Origin: an uncultured Bacilli bacterium | GTDB taxonomy: Bacteria > Bacillota_I > Bacilli_A > RF39 > UBA660 | Length of the DNA: 55,445 nucleotides | Direction: 5' to 3' | Assembly (NCBI GenBank): GCA_944329195.1 | Contig: CALVHX010000003.1 | Location: 1 to 55,445, forward strand | In this document: positions 17,772 through 27,670 of the stretch, in pieces | How positions within the stretch are numbered: the first letter of the stretch is position 1 | Layout: each line of letters starts with the position of its first letter | Notes under the pieces: generated by a model | Seen by the model: only the letters and a program-made list of their open reading frames with translations | Databases searched by the model: none | What the model was told of the DNA's origin: nothing | Made by a program: the position numbers and the translations under genes

Positions 17772-18298
17772 TAATAATCTAGTTCTTCCATTGATTTAAA
17801 TTCTTCTGAATTCATAATATTATAAGCATCCAAAACATCCCTAATGTTATCAAGTTCTTTTTCTAATTCTTCATTTGGAACAATTGATTTATTTTTATCT
17901 TTAAAATCAAGCTCATTATTTGAAATTTGTAAATACTTTTTCCAATATTCAAATTGGTGTGTCATATTAGATAAAGTATCAGCATTTTCAGAACCATATA
18001 TATTTTTTGTTAATTCTAAAATTTCTACTTCTTCATCTGTTAGTTTATTTCTTCTATAGTTTAGTAATTCATCTAAATTATTCTTGTATTTAAGTCTTAC
18101 ATTTTCCATAACCATGCCATTTTCAAATGCGCAAAATTGGTCGTCAAATAACAATTTGTTATTCTTTGCTAAACTTATTAACTGAGCGAAAAATAATAAT
18201 TTTTGTAATTTCATATTACCTTTAAATGTATTTCTAGGGGTATCTAAATTGTTTTCTAAAAACCATTTAGTATAATCAAAAACATTAGTCCTGTTCAT
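17771..18298 (-). CDS. Panacea (DUF4065/SocA-like) antitoxin
   Basis: A 175-residue protein with the DUF4065 layout: the helix MKLQKLLFFAQ near 28-38, the FENGMVMENVRLKY segment near 58-71, and the C-terminal LSNMTHQFEYWKKYL helix near 108-122. This domain (Panacea, SocA-like) is the antitoxin half of many two-gene toxin-antitoxin systems and also occurs as a ClpXP adaptor. The gene overlaps its downstream partner by one base. Its upstream region holds a perfect TATTCTA-N8-TAGAATA palindrome next to the -10 box, consistent with autorepression. The ribosome binding site is ggaggtg. Confidence 0.85.
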   Translation of the reverse strand: MNRTNVFDYTKWFLENNLDTPRNTFKGNMKLQKLLFFAQLISLAKNNKLLFDDQFCAFENGMVMENVRLKYKNNLDELLNYRRNKLTDEEVEILELTKNIYGSENADTLSNMTHQFEYWKKYLQISNNELDFKDKNKSIVPNEELEKELDNIRDVLDAYNIMNSEEFKSMEELDY

Positions 18299-18322
18299 GT
18301 TAGCACCTCCATTGTTATATTC

Positions 18323-18353
18323 ATTATATCATATTCTATGAAATATTAGAATA
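18323..18353 (-). promoter_or_regulatory. Promoter/operator of the Panacea pair
   Basis: On the - strand, a TATAAT -10 box (18323-18328) directly follows a perfect inverted repeat TATTCTA-N8-TAGAATA (18332-18353). A repressor bound there would block RNA polymerase. No clear -35 is visible, which suits a regulated promoter. Confidence 0.55.
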
Positions 18354-18681
18354 CGCTTTGCTCAAATATGTGGGAAATATTATAACATATATTTTGGAAA
18401 ATGATACATTTTTTGTTTGTATTTTAGACAAGTTTATGTACTATATTTATATTATAATTTTTATCATTTTATGACCAAACTCGTGTATTTATTTTTAGCT
18501 GGAGAATATGGCAGACAACAACTACCCAGTTGGTAGTATACCCCAGTATTTAAAGAGTTTATGTAAATTATAGATGCCATACACTTTTAAAAATATCTTA
18601 TTTTTGTCCAAAAAGTTATTGACATTTACATATATCACAATTTCTAAATTTGTCAGTCATAAAGTTTAACACAACTTATAA
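18354..18681. other. Long AT-rich intergenic stretch with one GC-richer hairpin
   Basis: No open frame with a ribosome binding site is seen here on either strand. The only GC-richer segment is 18499-18546. It contains a hairpin actacc-cagtt-ggtagt (18521-18537) inside a possible ctgg/ccag closing stem, so a small RNA is possible. A TTGACA near 18611 has no matching -10. Confidence 0.5.
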
Positions 18682-18710
18682 ATAAAAAAGGTTAACCGAA
18701 ATTAACCTTT
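18682..18710 (-). terminator. Terminator of the tRNA-Arg transcript
   Basis: On the - strand a 9-bp stem aaaggttaa/ttaaccttt is followed by a T-run, about 40 bases downstream of the tRNA. Confidence 0.75.
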
Positions 18711-18748
18711 CATATATTCTAAGTCGATTAGTTCGACTGGTTTTCCTA

Positions 18749-18825
18749 TGGTGTCCTGGTGGAGATTCGAACTCCAGACCGATCGCTTAGAAGGCGATTG
18801 CTCTATCCTGCTGAGCTACCAAGAC
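18749..18825 (-). tRNA. trnR-TCT: tRNA-Arg (anticodon TCT)
   Basis: A 77-base cloverleaf with encoded CCA. The acceptor is GTCTTGG/CCAGGAC, the anticodon stem ATCGC/GCGAT carries loop CTTCTAA (anticodon TCT), and the T arm is TGGAG-TTCGAAT-CTCCA. It reads AGA, a favoured Arg codon in this AT-rich sequence. Confidence 0.95.
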
Positions 18826-18922
18826 ATCAGTCAATATAGATTATACAATAATATTGTAAAAATATCAACTATTTTTTTTAATTTTAATAAAATATTTATA
18901 TTATATGAAGGGGGTAAAATTA

Positions 18923-18951
18923 TTTACAAAAAATAACTTTTAATATATAAT
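18923..18951 (+). promoter_or_regulatory. Sigma-A-type promoter of flippase-like gene
   Basis: TTTACA (18923-18928) and TATAAT (18946-18951) are separated by 17 bases, 16 bases before the ATG. Confidence 0.65.
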
Positions 18952-18967
18952 TTAGATAGGTGGTAGT

Positions 18968-20434
18968 ATGGAAAAGTATGTTAAATGGCTATTTTTCTTT
19001 TTTGTAATATTATTATGTCATATTACTAAAAGTAATAATTTATTTTTACTTACAATAAGTTTTAGCTTACTAATGATATTTTATAATTTGTTTTCATGTA
19101 ATAATTTTAAGAATATCTTGAGTAATTATCATGATAAAAAATATTATCATTCAAGAGATAAGCTATTTAAATACTTTGTATCATTTGTTTTTGTTATTAT
19201 GCTATTTTTGGGGTTATTTTCTTATTTGTTAGGTAACATTATGGGAATTTATAAACTTGGGGTTGTTAATATTACTTCGATTATTTTTCTTTTTTTCTTA
19301 ATTGTTACTAGGATAACTGGTGAATATTTGGAAGTTATTGGTCATAAGAAAATTGGAAGTAATTTATTTAGTGTCTTTTTATTTGTGACGATTATTGTCG
19401 ATTTAGTTGGGGCTATTTTAACTTTCAATATATTTAAGTTAGATGATTATTTTGGTGTTATGTCTCTTTATTTGGGAAGCGTTTTAACTTTTATTCTTTT
19501 ATTTACTATATTATATTTCAAAATATTTAGAAAGATGAAAAGGAATACTTATAGAGATAATCGTGAATTAAAAATAAATTATTTTAAAGAAATTAAGAAT
19601 ATATTTATTAAAGATACTACCATTGTAGTATTTAATATTATTAAACCTTTTTATATATATTTTTCTATTGTTATTTTATATTATTTACTGATAAATAAAT
19701 ATGGTTATAATTATGATGAAGTTGGTCAAATTATTACTGATACTTATTTTTTTGGTATTATTGTTTTTTATTTTATTTATTTGGTGATGAGGTCATTTTA
19801 TATTAATAATATAGAGGATTTAATAAATGAAATAAAAAATAAGAATAAAAAAATTAATGTTATGTTTAATAATTTAATTAACAAGGTTGTCGATCTTTCA
19901 CTGATGATTTGCATTGTCTTGTCTGTTATATCTGGACCTATAAATTTGTTACTTTTTGATAATAATTATAATGTTGTTTTAATTTTGGTCCCTTTTTTAT
20001 TATTTTATATTTTATACGATGTTGTTGTAAGGATTAATTTGGTGTGTAATAAAAGTAAGACGGTATTAATTATTATCTTACTTGGCGCTTGTGTAAAGAT
20101 GATATTTGAGGTTGGCTTTATAGCTACGGTGTATAGAATGGGATATAGTTTAATATTCGGAAGTATTATTTCGAGTGTACTGGGCTTTACTATTAGTATA
20201 ATTATAGGTTTATTTTTTATTCAGAGGAGACTAAAGATTTCCTATTTAGAAAACTTTACTAATATCTTAAACATTATTTATGATAATCTTTTGTTTTGTG
20301 CTATTTTAGTCTTGTTTACTTTAGTTGTGAAAGTAAACACTGATACTATTTTGTCTAGTATTTTAGTAATTTTATTTTATTTGATGGTGTCAACTTTACT
20401 AATTTTTATAAAGAAAAGATTGAAGAAAAAATAA
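18968..20434 (+). CDS. Polytopic membrane protein, MOP-superfamily (MurJ/Wzx/SpoVB-like) flippase candidate
   Basis: A 488-residue protein with about 12-14 hydrophobic helices separated by short basic loops, and a Lys-rich end. Length, helix spacing and a long central cytoplasmic loop (~180-215) fit the polysaccharide-transport branch of the MOP superfamily (Wzx, MurJ, SpoVB), which flip lipid-linked sugars. No sequence signature decides which branch, so this is a topology-based call. The ribosome binding site is aggtgg. The following genes encode an exported protein and a GH31-like protein, so a link to surface glycans is plausible but not shown. Confidence 0.5.
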   Translation: MEKYVKWLFFFFVILLCHITKSNNLFLLTISFSLLMIFYNLFSCNNFKNILSNYHDKKYYHSRDKLFKYFVSFVFVIMLFLGLFSYLLGNIMGIYKLGVVNITSIIFLFFLIVTRITGEYLEVIGHKKIGSNLFSVFLFVTIIVDLVGAILTFNIFKLDDYFGVMSLYLGSVLTFILLFTILYFKIFRKMKRNTYRDNRELKINYFKEIKNIFIKDTTIVVFNIIKPFYIYFSIVILYYLLINKYGYNYDEVGQIITDTYFFGIIVFYFIYLVMRSFYINNIEDLINEIKNKNKKINVMFNNLINKVVDLSLMICIVLSVISGPINLLLFDNNYNVVLILVPFLLFYILYDVVVRINLVCNKSKTVLIIILLGACVKMIFEVGFIATVYRMGYSLIFGSIISSVLGFTISIIIGLFFIQRRLKISYLENFTNILNIIYDNLLFCAILVLFTLVVKVNTDTILSSILVILFYLMVSTLLIFIKKRLKKK

Positions 20435-20443
20435 TTCTATTTA

Positions 20444-20472
20444 TTGCACTTTTCTTCTTATTATGGTATTAT
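20444..20472 (+). promoter_or_regulatory. Sigma-A-type promoter of exported-protein gene
   Basis: TTGCAC (20444-20449) and TATTAT (20467-20472) with a 17-base spacer lie upstream of the gene starting at 20505. Confidence 0.6.
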
Positions 20473-20504
20473 TGTATTAGTATAAATGGTACGGAGGTAA
20501 GTTT

Positions 20505-22034
20505 ATGAATAGTCTTATTAATAAAAGAAATGTTTTCATAGTAGTTGGTATTATGGTTTTTATTTTTTTACTTGGTGGAAGTTATGCTCTTTGGAAATAT
20601 GTTAGTACCGCTAATGCTGATATTAATACTATTACTCATGGTCTTGACTATTATATAAATTATACTAAAGGCCAAGATATTACTTCTGGGGTATTAAATC
20701 AAAGTTTTGACTATACAGGTGGAAATAGTACTGATATCGAACTTTGGAAAAAGGATAATACATACGATATATACGGTCATATTTATTTAGATGTTGAAGA
20801 AATAGGAAGTAATTTGCGGAAGGCTTCTTCTTTGAAATATGTGGTTCTCAGTGGGGAAAATATTATATCGAACGGAAGCTTAAGGGGGATTAATCAAGGT
20901 AAAAAAGTTCTTTTGAAAGGTGATATTCCGCTTATGACTAGTAAGCAAGTTTTTACTGTGTATATATGGCTTGATATAACAGAGGAAACAGATGAAAGTG
21001 TTTCTGGAGAAACTTTGGATATTAGTGTAGTATGTGATGCTACTATGATGGAGCTTGGTCTTCCTAATTACGATGGTACTAGGGATATAATTGTCGATAA
21101 GATAAGAGATATGTACAATAATGCTACTAAAACTGTTGTGACTAACAATGGTGTTAGATATAATTATGCAACAAGTGTAAACTTGATGGAAGATGCGGAC
21201 GGTAATATTAGGTATTATGGTGCAAATCCTAACAATTATATATACTTTAATTGTTCTGATTATAGTAATCAGTCATCTGCTACTTGTGAAGTATGGCGTA
21301 TAATTGGTGTTTTCGGGGATAATTTAAAGATAATGAGAAGTGGATCGATTGGTTCTTATTCTTGGGATAATAAGGATGATACGAGTGGTTCGGAAGGAAG
21401 TTATGGTAAGAATGATTGGTCTGATGCAAGAATTATGAAGTTATTAAATCCGGGTTATACTACGCAAAGTATTGGAGGAAGTCTATACTATAATAGTAGA
21501 AGTGGCAATTGTTATGCTAATGGTGCTAATGCTTATACTTCTTGTGATTTTACTAATAGTGGCTTGAAAAATGAGACAACTAGAGCGCTTATCGAAGAAA
21601 TGACATGGAATTTAGGTGCTCACAGTAGTACGGGAGTATATCCAAATCAAATCTATCAATATGAAAGAGGAACTAATGTATATTCTGGAAGACCGACAAC
21701 TTGGAATGGCAAAGTAGCTCTTCCTTACGCATCAGATTATGCTTATGCAGCAGACTTGAGAAGTTGTAATAGTCAGCTTTCTAGTTATAGTAATTCTAAT
21801 TGTACATCGACCAACTGGATGAAATCTGTCTTTGGTAGTCAAAGACTTGTCTGGCTTCTTACTACATCATCCGCTAATAGTCATTATGTTTGGTACGTAG
21901 AACCAACTGGTAATTTAAATGTCAATTCTGCTTTTGGAGTACCTGAAATTTTTCCTACTGCTTATCTTGATTTTTCATCTTCTGTGCTTTCTGGTACGGG
22001 GACTAGTACTAATCCTTATATGTTAAATGTGTAA
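20505..22034 (+). CDS. Exported protein with TasA-like N-terminus and DUF6273-like domain
   Basis: A 509-residue protein with an N-terminal membrane/signal helix (~10-28) that runs into SYALWKY. This helix-plus-strand start resembles TasA/camelysin-type secreted proteins. The middle (~30-180) is beta-rich. The C-terminal ~280 residues have the patterns CEVWRIIGVFGDNLKIMRSG, SDARIMKLLNPGY and RLVWLLTTSSANSHYVWYV, which resemble DUF6273-type modules common in large surface proteins of gut Firmicutes. Several Cys may form disulfides. The ribosome binding site is acggagg. The function is unknown; the surface location is well supported. Confidence 0.6.
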   Translation: MNSLINKRNVFIVVGIMVFIFLLGGSYALWKYVSTANADINTITHGLDYYINYTKGQDITSGVLNQSFDYTGGNSTDIELWKKDNTYDIYGHIYLDVEEIGSNLRKASSLKYVVLSGENIISNGSLRGINQGKKVLLKGDIPLMTSKQVFTVYIWLDITEETDESVSGETLDISVVCDATMMELGLPNYDGTRDIIVDKIRDMYNNATKTVVTNNGVRYNYATSVNLMEDADGNIRYYGANPNNYIYFNCSDYSNQSSATCEVWRIIGVFGDNLKIMRSGSIGSYSWDNKDDTSGSEGSYGKNDWSDARIMKLLNPGYTTQSIGGSLYYNSRSGNCYANGANAYTSCDFTNSGLKNETTRALIEEMTWNLGAHSSTGVYPNQIYQYERGTNVYSGRPTTWNGKVALPYASDYAYAADLRSCNSQLSSYSNSNCTSTNWMKSVFGSQRLVWLLTTSSANSHYVWYVEPTGNLNVNSAFGVPEIFPTAYLDFSSSVLSGTGTSTNPYMLNV

Positions 22035-22064
22035 TAAAATAGAATAAAAAGAGAAGGTGTTTTT

Positions 22065-24410
22065 ATGGCTAACGTGAGTAATTATTATATAGATAAAAGA
22101 GAAAACTTAATTAGTAATAAAGACTCTTATGTTGTTGGAAAAAAGTATCGTTTTACTGTTTTATCTTCTCGTTTAATTAGGCTAGAATATAGTGAAAGTG
22201 GTGTTTTTGAAGATAGACCGACATCCTTAGTCATAAATAGGTCCTTTCCAAAAGAAGAGTATTCTATTACTGAGAGTAATACGCTTATACAAATTACTAC
22301 TAGTGTTTTTACAATTACTTATGTAAAGGAAAGTCCATTCAAAGCGGGACCTTTGGGTGGAAACCTTAAAGCGGCAATTAATGGGACTGATAAGGAATGG
22401 CAAATTAACAGTCCAGAAGCTAAAAACTTTAGGGCTATTAATTATTCAATTGACAGCGCTAAAAATAAGATTGTTTTAGATAAGGGTCTATATTCTTTAG
22501 ATGGTTTTTGTGTTATTGATGACTCTAATTCTTTAGTGTTAGATGATAATGATACTTTTGTCGAAAGAGAAAATAAGGAAAAAGATTTATATTTATTTTT
22601 GTATAATAAAGATTTTGAAGGATGTTTAACTGACTATTTTACCTTGACTGGTTATCCGAATTTGATACCGAGATATGCATTGGGTGTGTGGTGGTATAAG
22701 AATGATAAATATAACTCTAATGATATAATTAATTTAGTAAATAAGTTTAGCAGTAGTAATGTGCCTTTATCAATTTTTTTACTGGGAGATTGTTGGCATG
22801 GTGAAGTTAACTATTATACTCCTAATAATAGTCAGATAGATCTTTTAGGAATAAGTAATTTTTTAAATCAACAAAAAATAAAATTAGGGGTAACTATTAA
22901 TCCGAAATTGGAAATTAAGAAAGGAAGCTTTGAATATAATATAATCAGTAGTTACTATAATGGCGATAAACTTAATTTTATTCCTCTATCTAATGAAAAA
23001 CTCGGTATTTATTTAAATTTATTTATAAATAATTTAGAAAATTTGGGTGTTGATTTATTTAGTATCGATTACAACAATGCGTTAGATAGAATTACTCTAT
23101 GGAAATTTAATCATTATCATTGTGGTAGAAATGAAATAAGAAATAGAAGGGGACTGGTATTATCTCGTAATAGTGGCATAGCATCTCATCGATACCCTGT
23201 TGTCTTTAGCGGAAAGACATTAGTTAACTGGACGACGTTAAATTTACTTCCAAGGTATAATTTACAGGCATACAATATAGGAATATCTTTTGTTGCACAT
23301 CCAATAGGGGGATATTTTGGTGGTGTAGAAGAGGATGAATTATATTTAAGATACGTTCAGTTTGCCACTTTTTCTCCTATTTTCTTACTTGCTAGTGAGG
23401 GTGGAAAATATTATAAAAGGGAACCTTGGATGTGGAATTCTATTATAGAAAGACATGCCTTATACTATATGAATTTAAGATATCGTCTAATACCGTATTT
23501 GTATACTGAAAGTTATGATTACCATAAAACTGGTCATGGTATAATTAAACCTTTTTATTATGATTATCCTAAAATAGTCGATGAACCTATTTTTAATAAT
23601 CAGTATTTTTGGGGAAGGGAGTTTTTTGTAGCTCCTATTACTAATAAGAAGAATTTAATTATTAATAGGGTGATGAAAAAGATATTTGTTCCTTCTGGTA
23701 TTTGGTTTGACTTTTTTAATGGTAAAAAGTTTAATGGTAATAAGAATTATAATAATTTTTATCGTGATGAAGATTATCCTGTTTTTGTGAAAGCAGGTGC
23801 TATTGTGCCTATGAGTATCAATATAAGAGAGGAAATACCAAGTGCCTTAGAAATCAATATATATCCTTTGGCTAGCGGTGAGTATAGTCTATATGAAGAT
23901 GATGGATATAGTAATAATTATAAGAGAGGATTGTATATGATAACTAATTTTAGTTATCAATATGAACAAGATAATTATACTTTTAAGATAGAAAAAAAAG
24001 ATGGTAAGAATTTACTTAATACGAGAAGTTATCTGTTACGATTTAAAAATACTAAGAATATAACTGAAGTAGTTATTACTGATAAAATGGTTAAATATAA
24101 CTGCTATTATGATGGAAATGATTTTATAGTGAGTTTAGATAACTTAATTATAGGTAGAAATTTTGAAGTTAATATAAAAGGGAAAGATATTTTGGTTAGT
24201 TCAGTTAGAGTTATCAATGAAGAAATTAAGGAAATATTGTATGACTTGCAGATTGAAACTAAACTTAAAGAAAAAATTGATGAAATACTATTTAGTGATT
24301 TGGAAGTAAAGAAAAAGAGAATAAAGATTAGAAAATTAAAGAGAAAGGGTCTGGATAGTAAATACATTAAAATATTTATTAATTTACTTGAATATGTCGA
24401 GAAAGCATAG
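22065..24410 (+). CDS. Glycoside hydrolase family 31-like protein lacking the acid/base residue
   Basis: A 781-residue protein with the GH31 layout: an N-terminal beta-sandwich (~20-200), a TIM barrel (~200-490), and C-terminal beta domains with the LYEDDGYSNNY motif near 610. GH31 enzymes are alpha-glucosidases or alpha-xylosidases. The nucleophile region reads SIDYNN with Asp335. The acid/base motif, normally FSGDT, reads FSGKT (Lys384), and the -1 subsite motif HDIGG reads HPIGG (Pro413). It therefore probably binds sugars without hydrolysing them or uses altered chemistry. A Lys/Glu-rich helical tail of ~70 residues (~710-781) is added at the end. No signal peptide is visible. It follows the exported-protein gene by 30 bases. 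Confidence 0.8.
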   Translation: MANVSNYYIDKRENLISNKDSYVVGKKYRFTVLSSRLIRLEYSESGVFEDRPTSLVINRSFPKEEYSITESNTLIQITTSVFTITYVKESPFKAGPLGGNLKAAINGTDKEWQINSPEAKNFRAINYSIDSAKNKIVLDKGLYSLDGFCVIDDSNSLVLDDNDTFVERENKEKDLYLFLYNKDFEGCLTDYFTLTGYPNLIPRYALGVWWYKNDKYNSNDIINLVNKFSSSNVPLSIFLLGDCWHGEVNYYTPNNSQIDLLGISNFLNQQKIKLGVTINPKLEIKKGSFEYNIISSYYNGDKLNFIPLSNEKLGIYLNLFINNLENLGVDLFSIDYNNALDRITLWKFNHYHCGRNEIRNRRGLVLSRNSGIASHRYPVVFSGKTLVNWTTLNLLPRYNLQAYNIGISFVAHPIGGYFGGVEEDELYLRYVQFATFSPIFLLASEGGKYYKREPWMWNSIIERHALYYMNLRYRLIPYLYTESYDYHKTGHGIIKPFYYDYPKIVDEPIFNNQYFWGREFFVAPITNKKNLIINRVMKKIFVPSGIWFDFFNGKKFNGNKNYNNFYRDEDYPVFVKAGAIVPMSINIREEIPSALEINIYPLASGEYSLYEDDGYSNNYKRGLYMITNFSYQYEQDNYTFKIEKKDGKNLLNTRSYLLRFKNTKNITEVVITDKMVKYNCYYDGNDFIVSLDNLIIGRNFEVNIKGKDILVSSVRVINEEIKEILYDLQIETKLKEKIDEILFSDLEVKKKRIKIRKLKRKGLDSKYIKIFINLLEYVEKA

Positions 24411-24416
24411 TATAAT
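24388..24416 (+). promoter_or_regulatory. Sigma-A-type promoter of the small membrane gene and leuS
   Basis: TTGAAT (24388-24393) and TATAAT (24411-24416) are separated by 17 bases and overlap the end of the GH31-like gene. Confidence 0.65.
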
Positions 24417-24442
24417 ACTTGTTTAGATGGAGGTAATTGTGT

Positions 24443-24829
24443 ATGAATGAGGTACTTAATATTTTACTTGAATATATTATTGTATATGTACTTATTTTCA
24501 TACTTAATTATCTTTTTTTTGTAAGAAGAAAAACAAAGTATAATAAAAATAAAGTGCCAGTAGAATTTTACTATTTAGTAAATTTGTATAAGCTCGATCA
24601 AAAGAAAATTAATTATAAAAAGTTTATTTATATAACGGCTTTTATTAATACCTTTATTGTAGCTAGTACTTATATTGTTATTTATAGATTATTAGATAGC
24701 TGGATATGGCAACTTGTTTTTGGGATAATAATAATTATTTTATTGATTGTAATTTGTTATGGATTACTTGGTAGATATTACCAAAGAATTATGAACAAAG
24801 GAAAGAAGAGAGGTAAGAAGAATGTATAA
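24443..24829 (+). CDS. Small membrane protein upstream of leuS
   Basis: A 128-residue protein with three hydrophobic segments (~5-25, ~60-82, ~88-110), basic loops ([12 protein letters not shown]) and a Lys/Arg-rich end. The ATG at 24443 follows tggaggtaat; an in-frame TTG two codons upstream lacks a site. It overlaps the leuS start by eight bases, so the two are translationally coupled. I do not recognise a characterised family. Confidence 0.7.
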   Translation: MNEVLNILLEYIIVYVLIFILNYLFFVRRKTKYNKNKVPVEFYYLVNLYKLDQKKINYKKFIYITAFINTFIVASTYIVIYRLLDSWIWQLVFGIIIIILLIVICYGLLGRYYQRIMNKGKKRGKKNV

Positions 24830-27638
24830 TTTTCGTAAAACAGAAAAAAAATGGCAGGAGTATTGGGAAAAGAATGATACCTTTAGAACTGATATTTACG
24901 ACTTTAGTAAACCTAAATATTATGTTTTAGATATGTTTCCTTATCCTTCCGGTGTCGGGCTTCATACTGGTCACGCCGAAGGATATACGGCAACTGATAT
25001 AATTGCTAGGATGAAAAGAATGCAAGGATATAATGTACTTCATCCAATGGGATGGGACTCTTTTGGGCTTCCAGCGGAGCAGTATGCTATTAGTACTGGT
25101 AATCATCCTAATGGTTTTACTGAGAAAAATATAGAAACGTTTAGAAAACAACTCAAGTCACTTGGCTTTTCTTATGATTGGAGTAAAGAAATATCTACTA
25201 GTGATCCTAAATATTATAAATGGACACAGTGGATATTTAAAAGACTATATAATGATGGACTTGCGAAATATATCGATATGCCAGTTAATTGGTGTGAAGA
25301 ACTTGGATGTGTACTTTCCAACGATGAAGTTATAAATGGAAGAAGTGAAAGAGGTGGATATCCTGTTATTCGTAAAAATATGAAACAATGGGTTATGGAT
25401 ATTCCAAAGTATGCTGAAGTGCTTCTTTCTGGTTTAGATAAATTAGACTGGCCAGAGTCGACAAAGGAAATTCAAAGAAACTGGATTGGAAAATCGGTTG
25501 GAGCAGAAATTACTTTTAAAGTAGCAAATACTAACAAGGAATTTATCGTGTTTACGACGAGAGCGGATACTTTGTTTGGGGCTACTTACTGCGTGCTTTC
25601 TCCCGAGCATAAATTAGTTGATGAAATTACGACAGATAGTCAAAGAGAGGCTGTAGATAAATATAAAGAAATTGCCTCTACTAAATCTGATTTAGAAAGA
25701 ACAGAGTTAAATAAAGAAAAAACGGGATGTTTTACTGGGGCATATGCAATAAATCCTGTAAATGGTAGGAAGATTCCGATTTGGATTGCAGATTATGTTT
25801 TAGCTACATATGGTACAGGTGCCATAATGGCAGTACCTGCACACGATGAGAGAGATTATGAATTTGCTTCAAAATTTGGCCTTGATATTATTCCTGTATT
25901 ACAACAAGAAACGGGAATAAGAAGGGAAAAAGAAAGCTTTAAAAATATTATAGTAGCTGTTATTTATGATCAAAATTCAGATAAATATTTAACAATAAAC
26001 TGGAAAGACAAAGATGGAAGATTATTTGTTAGCGGAACTAAAAAAGAAAATGAAACCGATTTAGAATGTGCTATAAGAGAAATACAAGAAGAAACGGGGT
26101 ATACCAATATTAATTTTGTGAGAAACACTTTTCCTATTAATCATCATTATTTTGCCTATAATAAAAATAAAGCTTACTCTATAAATGTAGTTGGTTTGCT
26201 ATTTGAATTAGTAGATGATACTAAAGTTAACACTAATTTAGATGAAGATGAAAAGGATAATTTTAAAATTGAATGGGTATGTAAAGAACAAATTTCGGAG
26301 GTAATCGATGAACTTCACAGTACTGTATTTTGTAATCTTATATATCCTAAAGCTTATACTGGAGATGGGGCTCATATAAATTCTGATTTCTTAAATGGAC
26401 TTGGCAAACAAGAGGCAATTGATAAAATGATTTCATGGCTAGAAGATAAGAAGATAGGTAGTAAGAAAGTTAATTATCGCTTAAGAGAATGGATTTTTGC
26501 TAGACAAAGATATTGGGGTGAACCTGTTCCCGTTGTCCATTTAGAAGATGGAACTATAAAATTATTGGATGATAAAGATTTACCGCTAGTGCTTCCTGTT
26601 ATGGAAGATTATAAAAGCAGGAATGGTAAAGCTCCTTTAGATAATGCCCAAGATTGGAAAAATGTCGTAATAGATGGTGTTAAAGGCGTAAGAGAAACTT
26701 CAACGATGCCTGGAGCGGCAGGGTCTTCTTGGTATTTTCTTAGATATATTGATCCACACAATGAAAATGCTATTGCAGATGAAGAATTACTTAAGCACTG
26801 GATGCCTGTCGATTTATATATTGGAGGACCTGAACATGCTGTTGGACATTTATTGTATTCAAGATTTTGGAATAATTATTTATATGATAAAGGTATATCT
26901 CCAGTTAAAGAACCATTTGAAAGATTAGTTCATCAAGGAATGATACTTGGGGAAAATGGTATTAAAATGGGTAAGAGATATCCTGAATTTGTAATTAATC
27001 CTACAGATATTGTAAATAGTCATGGAGCTGATGCACTTCGCTTATACGAAATGTTTATGGGACCATTAGAGGCAGATAAACCATGGAGTAGTTCTGGTAT
27101 TGATGCCGCTAAAAAGTTTATCGATAGAATATATAGAATTTTTGAAGATGGTAAAGTACTCGATAAAGAAAATAAAAAGCTGGAGAAAATTTATCATCAA
27201 ACAATTAAGAAAGTGACAAGTGATTATGAAACTCTTAACTTTAATACTGCTATCAGTCAGATGATGATTTTTGTAAATGCTGTCTATAAGGAAGGTTTTT
27301 TACCTAGAGAATATGCTTTTGGCATTGTTAAAGTACTTAGTCCTCTATGCCCTCATTTAGGAGAAGAACTTTGGGAAATGTTAGGTAATAATAATACTAT
27401 TGCTTATGAAAAGTGGCCTACCTTTGATGAGAATAAAATAGTAGAAGAAGAAGTGTCTATTGCTGTCCAAGTTAATGGTAAACTAAGAGATACTATTAAG
27501 GTATTACAAGATGCTGATAAAAGTGTACTAGAAAATGAAGCACTTAATAGTGAAATAGTTAAGAAGTGGGTCGATGGTAAAGAAATAGTAAAAATTATTA
27601 CTGTACCTAATAGAATTGTAAATATTGTCGTAAAATAG
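24822..27638 (+). CDS. leuS: Leucyl-tRNA synthetase with an inserted Nudix domain
   Basis: A class I synthetase charging tRNA-Leu. The HIGH-type motif is HTGH, the KMSKS-type motif reads KMGKR, and the CP1 editing domain retains [10 protein letters not shown] and the [11 protein letters not shown] segment whose Asp is needed for hydrolysis of mischarged tRNA. Between FGLDIIPVL (~356) and [10 protein letters not shown] (~511), where most bacterial LeuRS have a linker of only tens of residues, sit about 150 extra residues. They contain a full Nudix box: Gly405, Glu411, Arg419-Glu420, Glu423-Glu424, Gly426-Tyr427. The total is 938 residues against ~805 usual in Bacilli. The reading frame is continuous through the insertion, so this is a domain fusion and not an assembly break. 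Confidence 0.95.
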   Translation: MYNFRKTEKKWQEYWEKNDTFRTDIYDFSKPKYYVLDMFPYPSGVGLHTGHAEGYTATDIIARMKRMQGYNVLHPMGWDSFGLPAEQYAISTGNHPNGFTEKNIETFRKQLKSLGFSYDWSKEISTSDPKYYKWTQWIFKRLYNDGLAKYIDMPVNWCEELGCVLSNDEVINGRSERGGYPVIRKNMKQWVMDIPKYAEVLLSGLDKLDWPESTKEIQRNWIGKSVGAEITFKVANTNKEFIVFTTRADTLFGATYCVLSPEHKLVDEITTDSQREAVDKYKEIASTKSDLERTELNKEKTGCFTGAYAINPVNGRKIPIWIADYVLATYGTGAIMAVPAHDERDYEFASKFGLDIIPVLQQETGIRREKESFKNIIVAVIYDQNSDKYLTINWKDKDGRLFVSGTKKENETDLECAIREIQEETGYTNINFVRNTFPINHHYFAYNKNKAYSINVVGLLFELVDDTKVNTNLDEDEKDNFKIEWVCKEQISEVIDELHSTVFCNLIYPKAYTGDGAHINSDFLNGLGKQEAIDKMISWLEDKKIGSKKVNYRLREWIFARQRYWGEPVPVVHLEDGTIKLLDDKDLPLVLPVMEDYKSRNGKAPLDNAQDWKNVVIDGVKGVRETSTMPGAAGSSWYFLRYIDPHNENAIADEELLKHWMPVDLYIGGPEHAVGHLLYSRFWNNYLYDKGISPVKEPFERLVHQGMILGENGIKMGKRYPEFVINPTDIVNSHGADALRLYEMFMGPLEADKPWSSSGIDAAKKFIDRIYRIFEDGKVLDKENKKLEKIYHQTIKKVTSDYETLNFNTAISQMMIFVNAVYKEGFLPREYAFGIVKVLSPLCPHLGEELWEMLGNNNTIAYEKWPTFDENKIVEEEVSIAVQVNGKLRDTIKVLQDADKSVLENEALNSEIVKKWVDGKEIVKIITVPNRIVNIVVK

Positions 27639-27660
27639 GCACTCAAGTGAGTGCTTTATA
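27637..27660 (+). terminator. Weak terminator after leuS
   Basis: A perfect 7-bp stem gcactca/tgagtgc with a 2-base loop is followed by only tttatatg, so termination may be incomplete. Confidence 0.45.
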
Positions 27661-27670
27661 TGTTATTTAG

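Noticed and set aside
18748-18936. A + strand reading frame over the tRNA-Arg gene
   Set aside because: It is the antisense of a clear tRNA and has no ribosome binding site; the cloverleaf explains the sequence.
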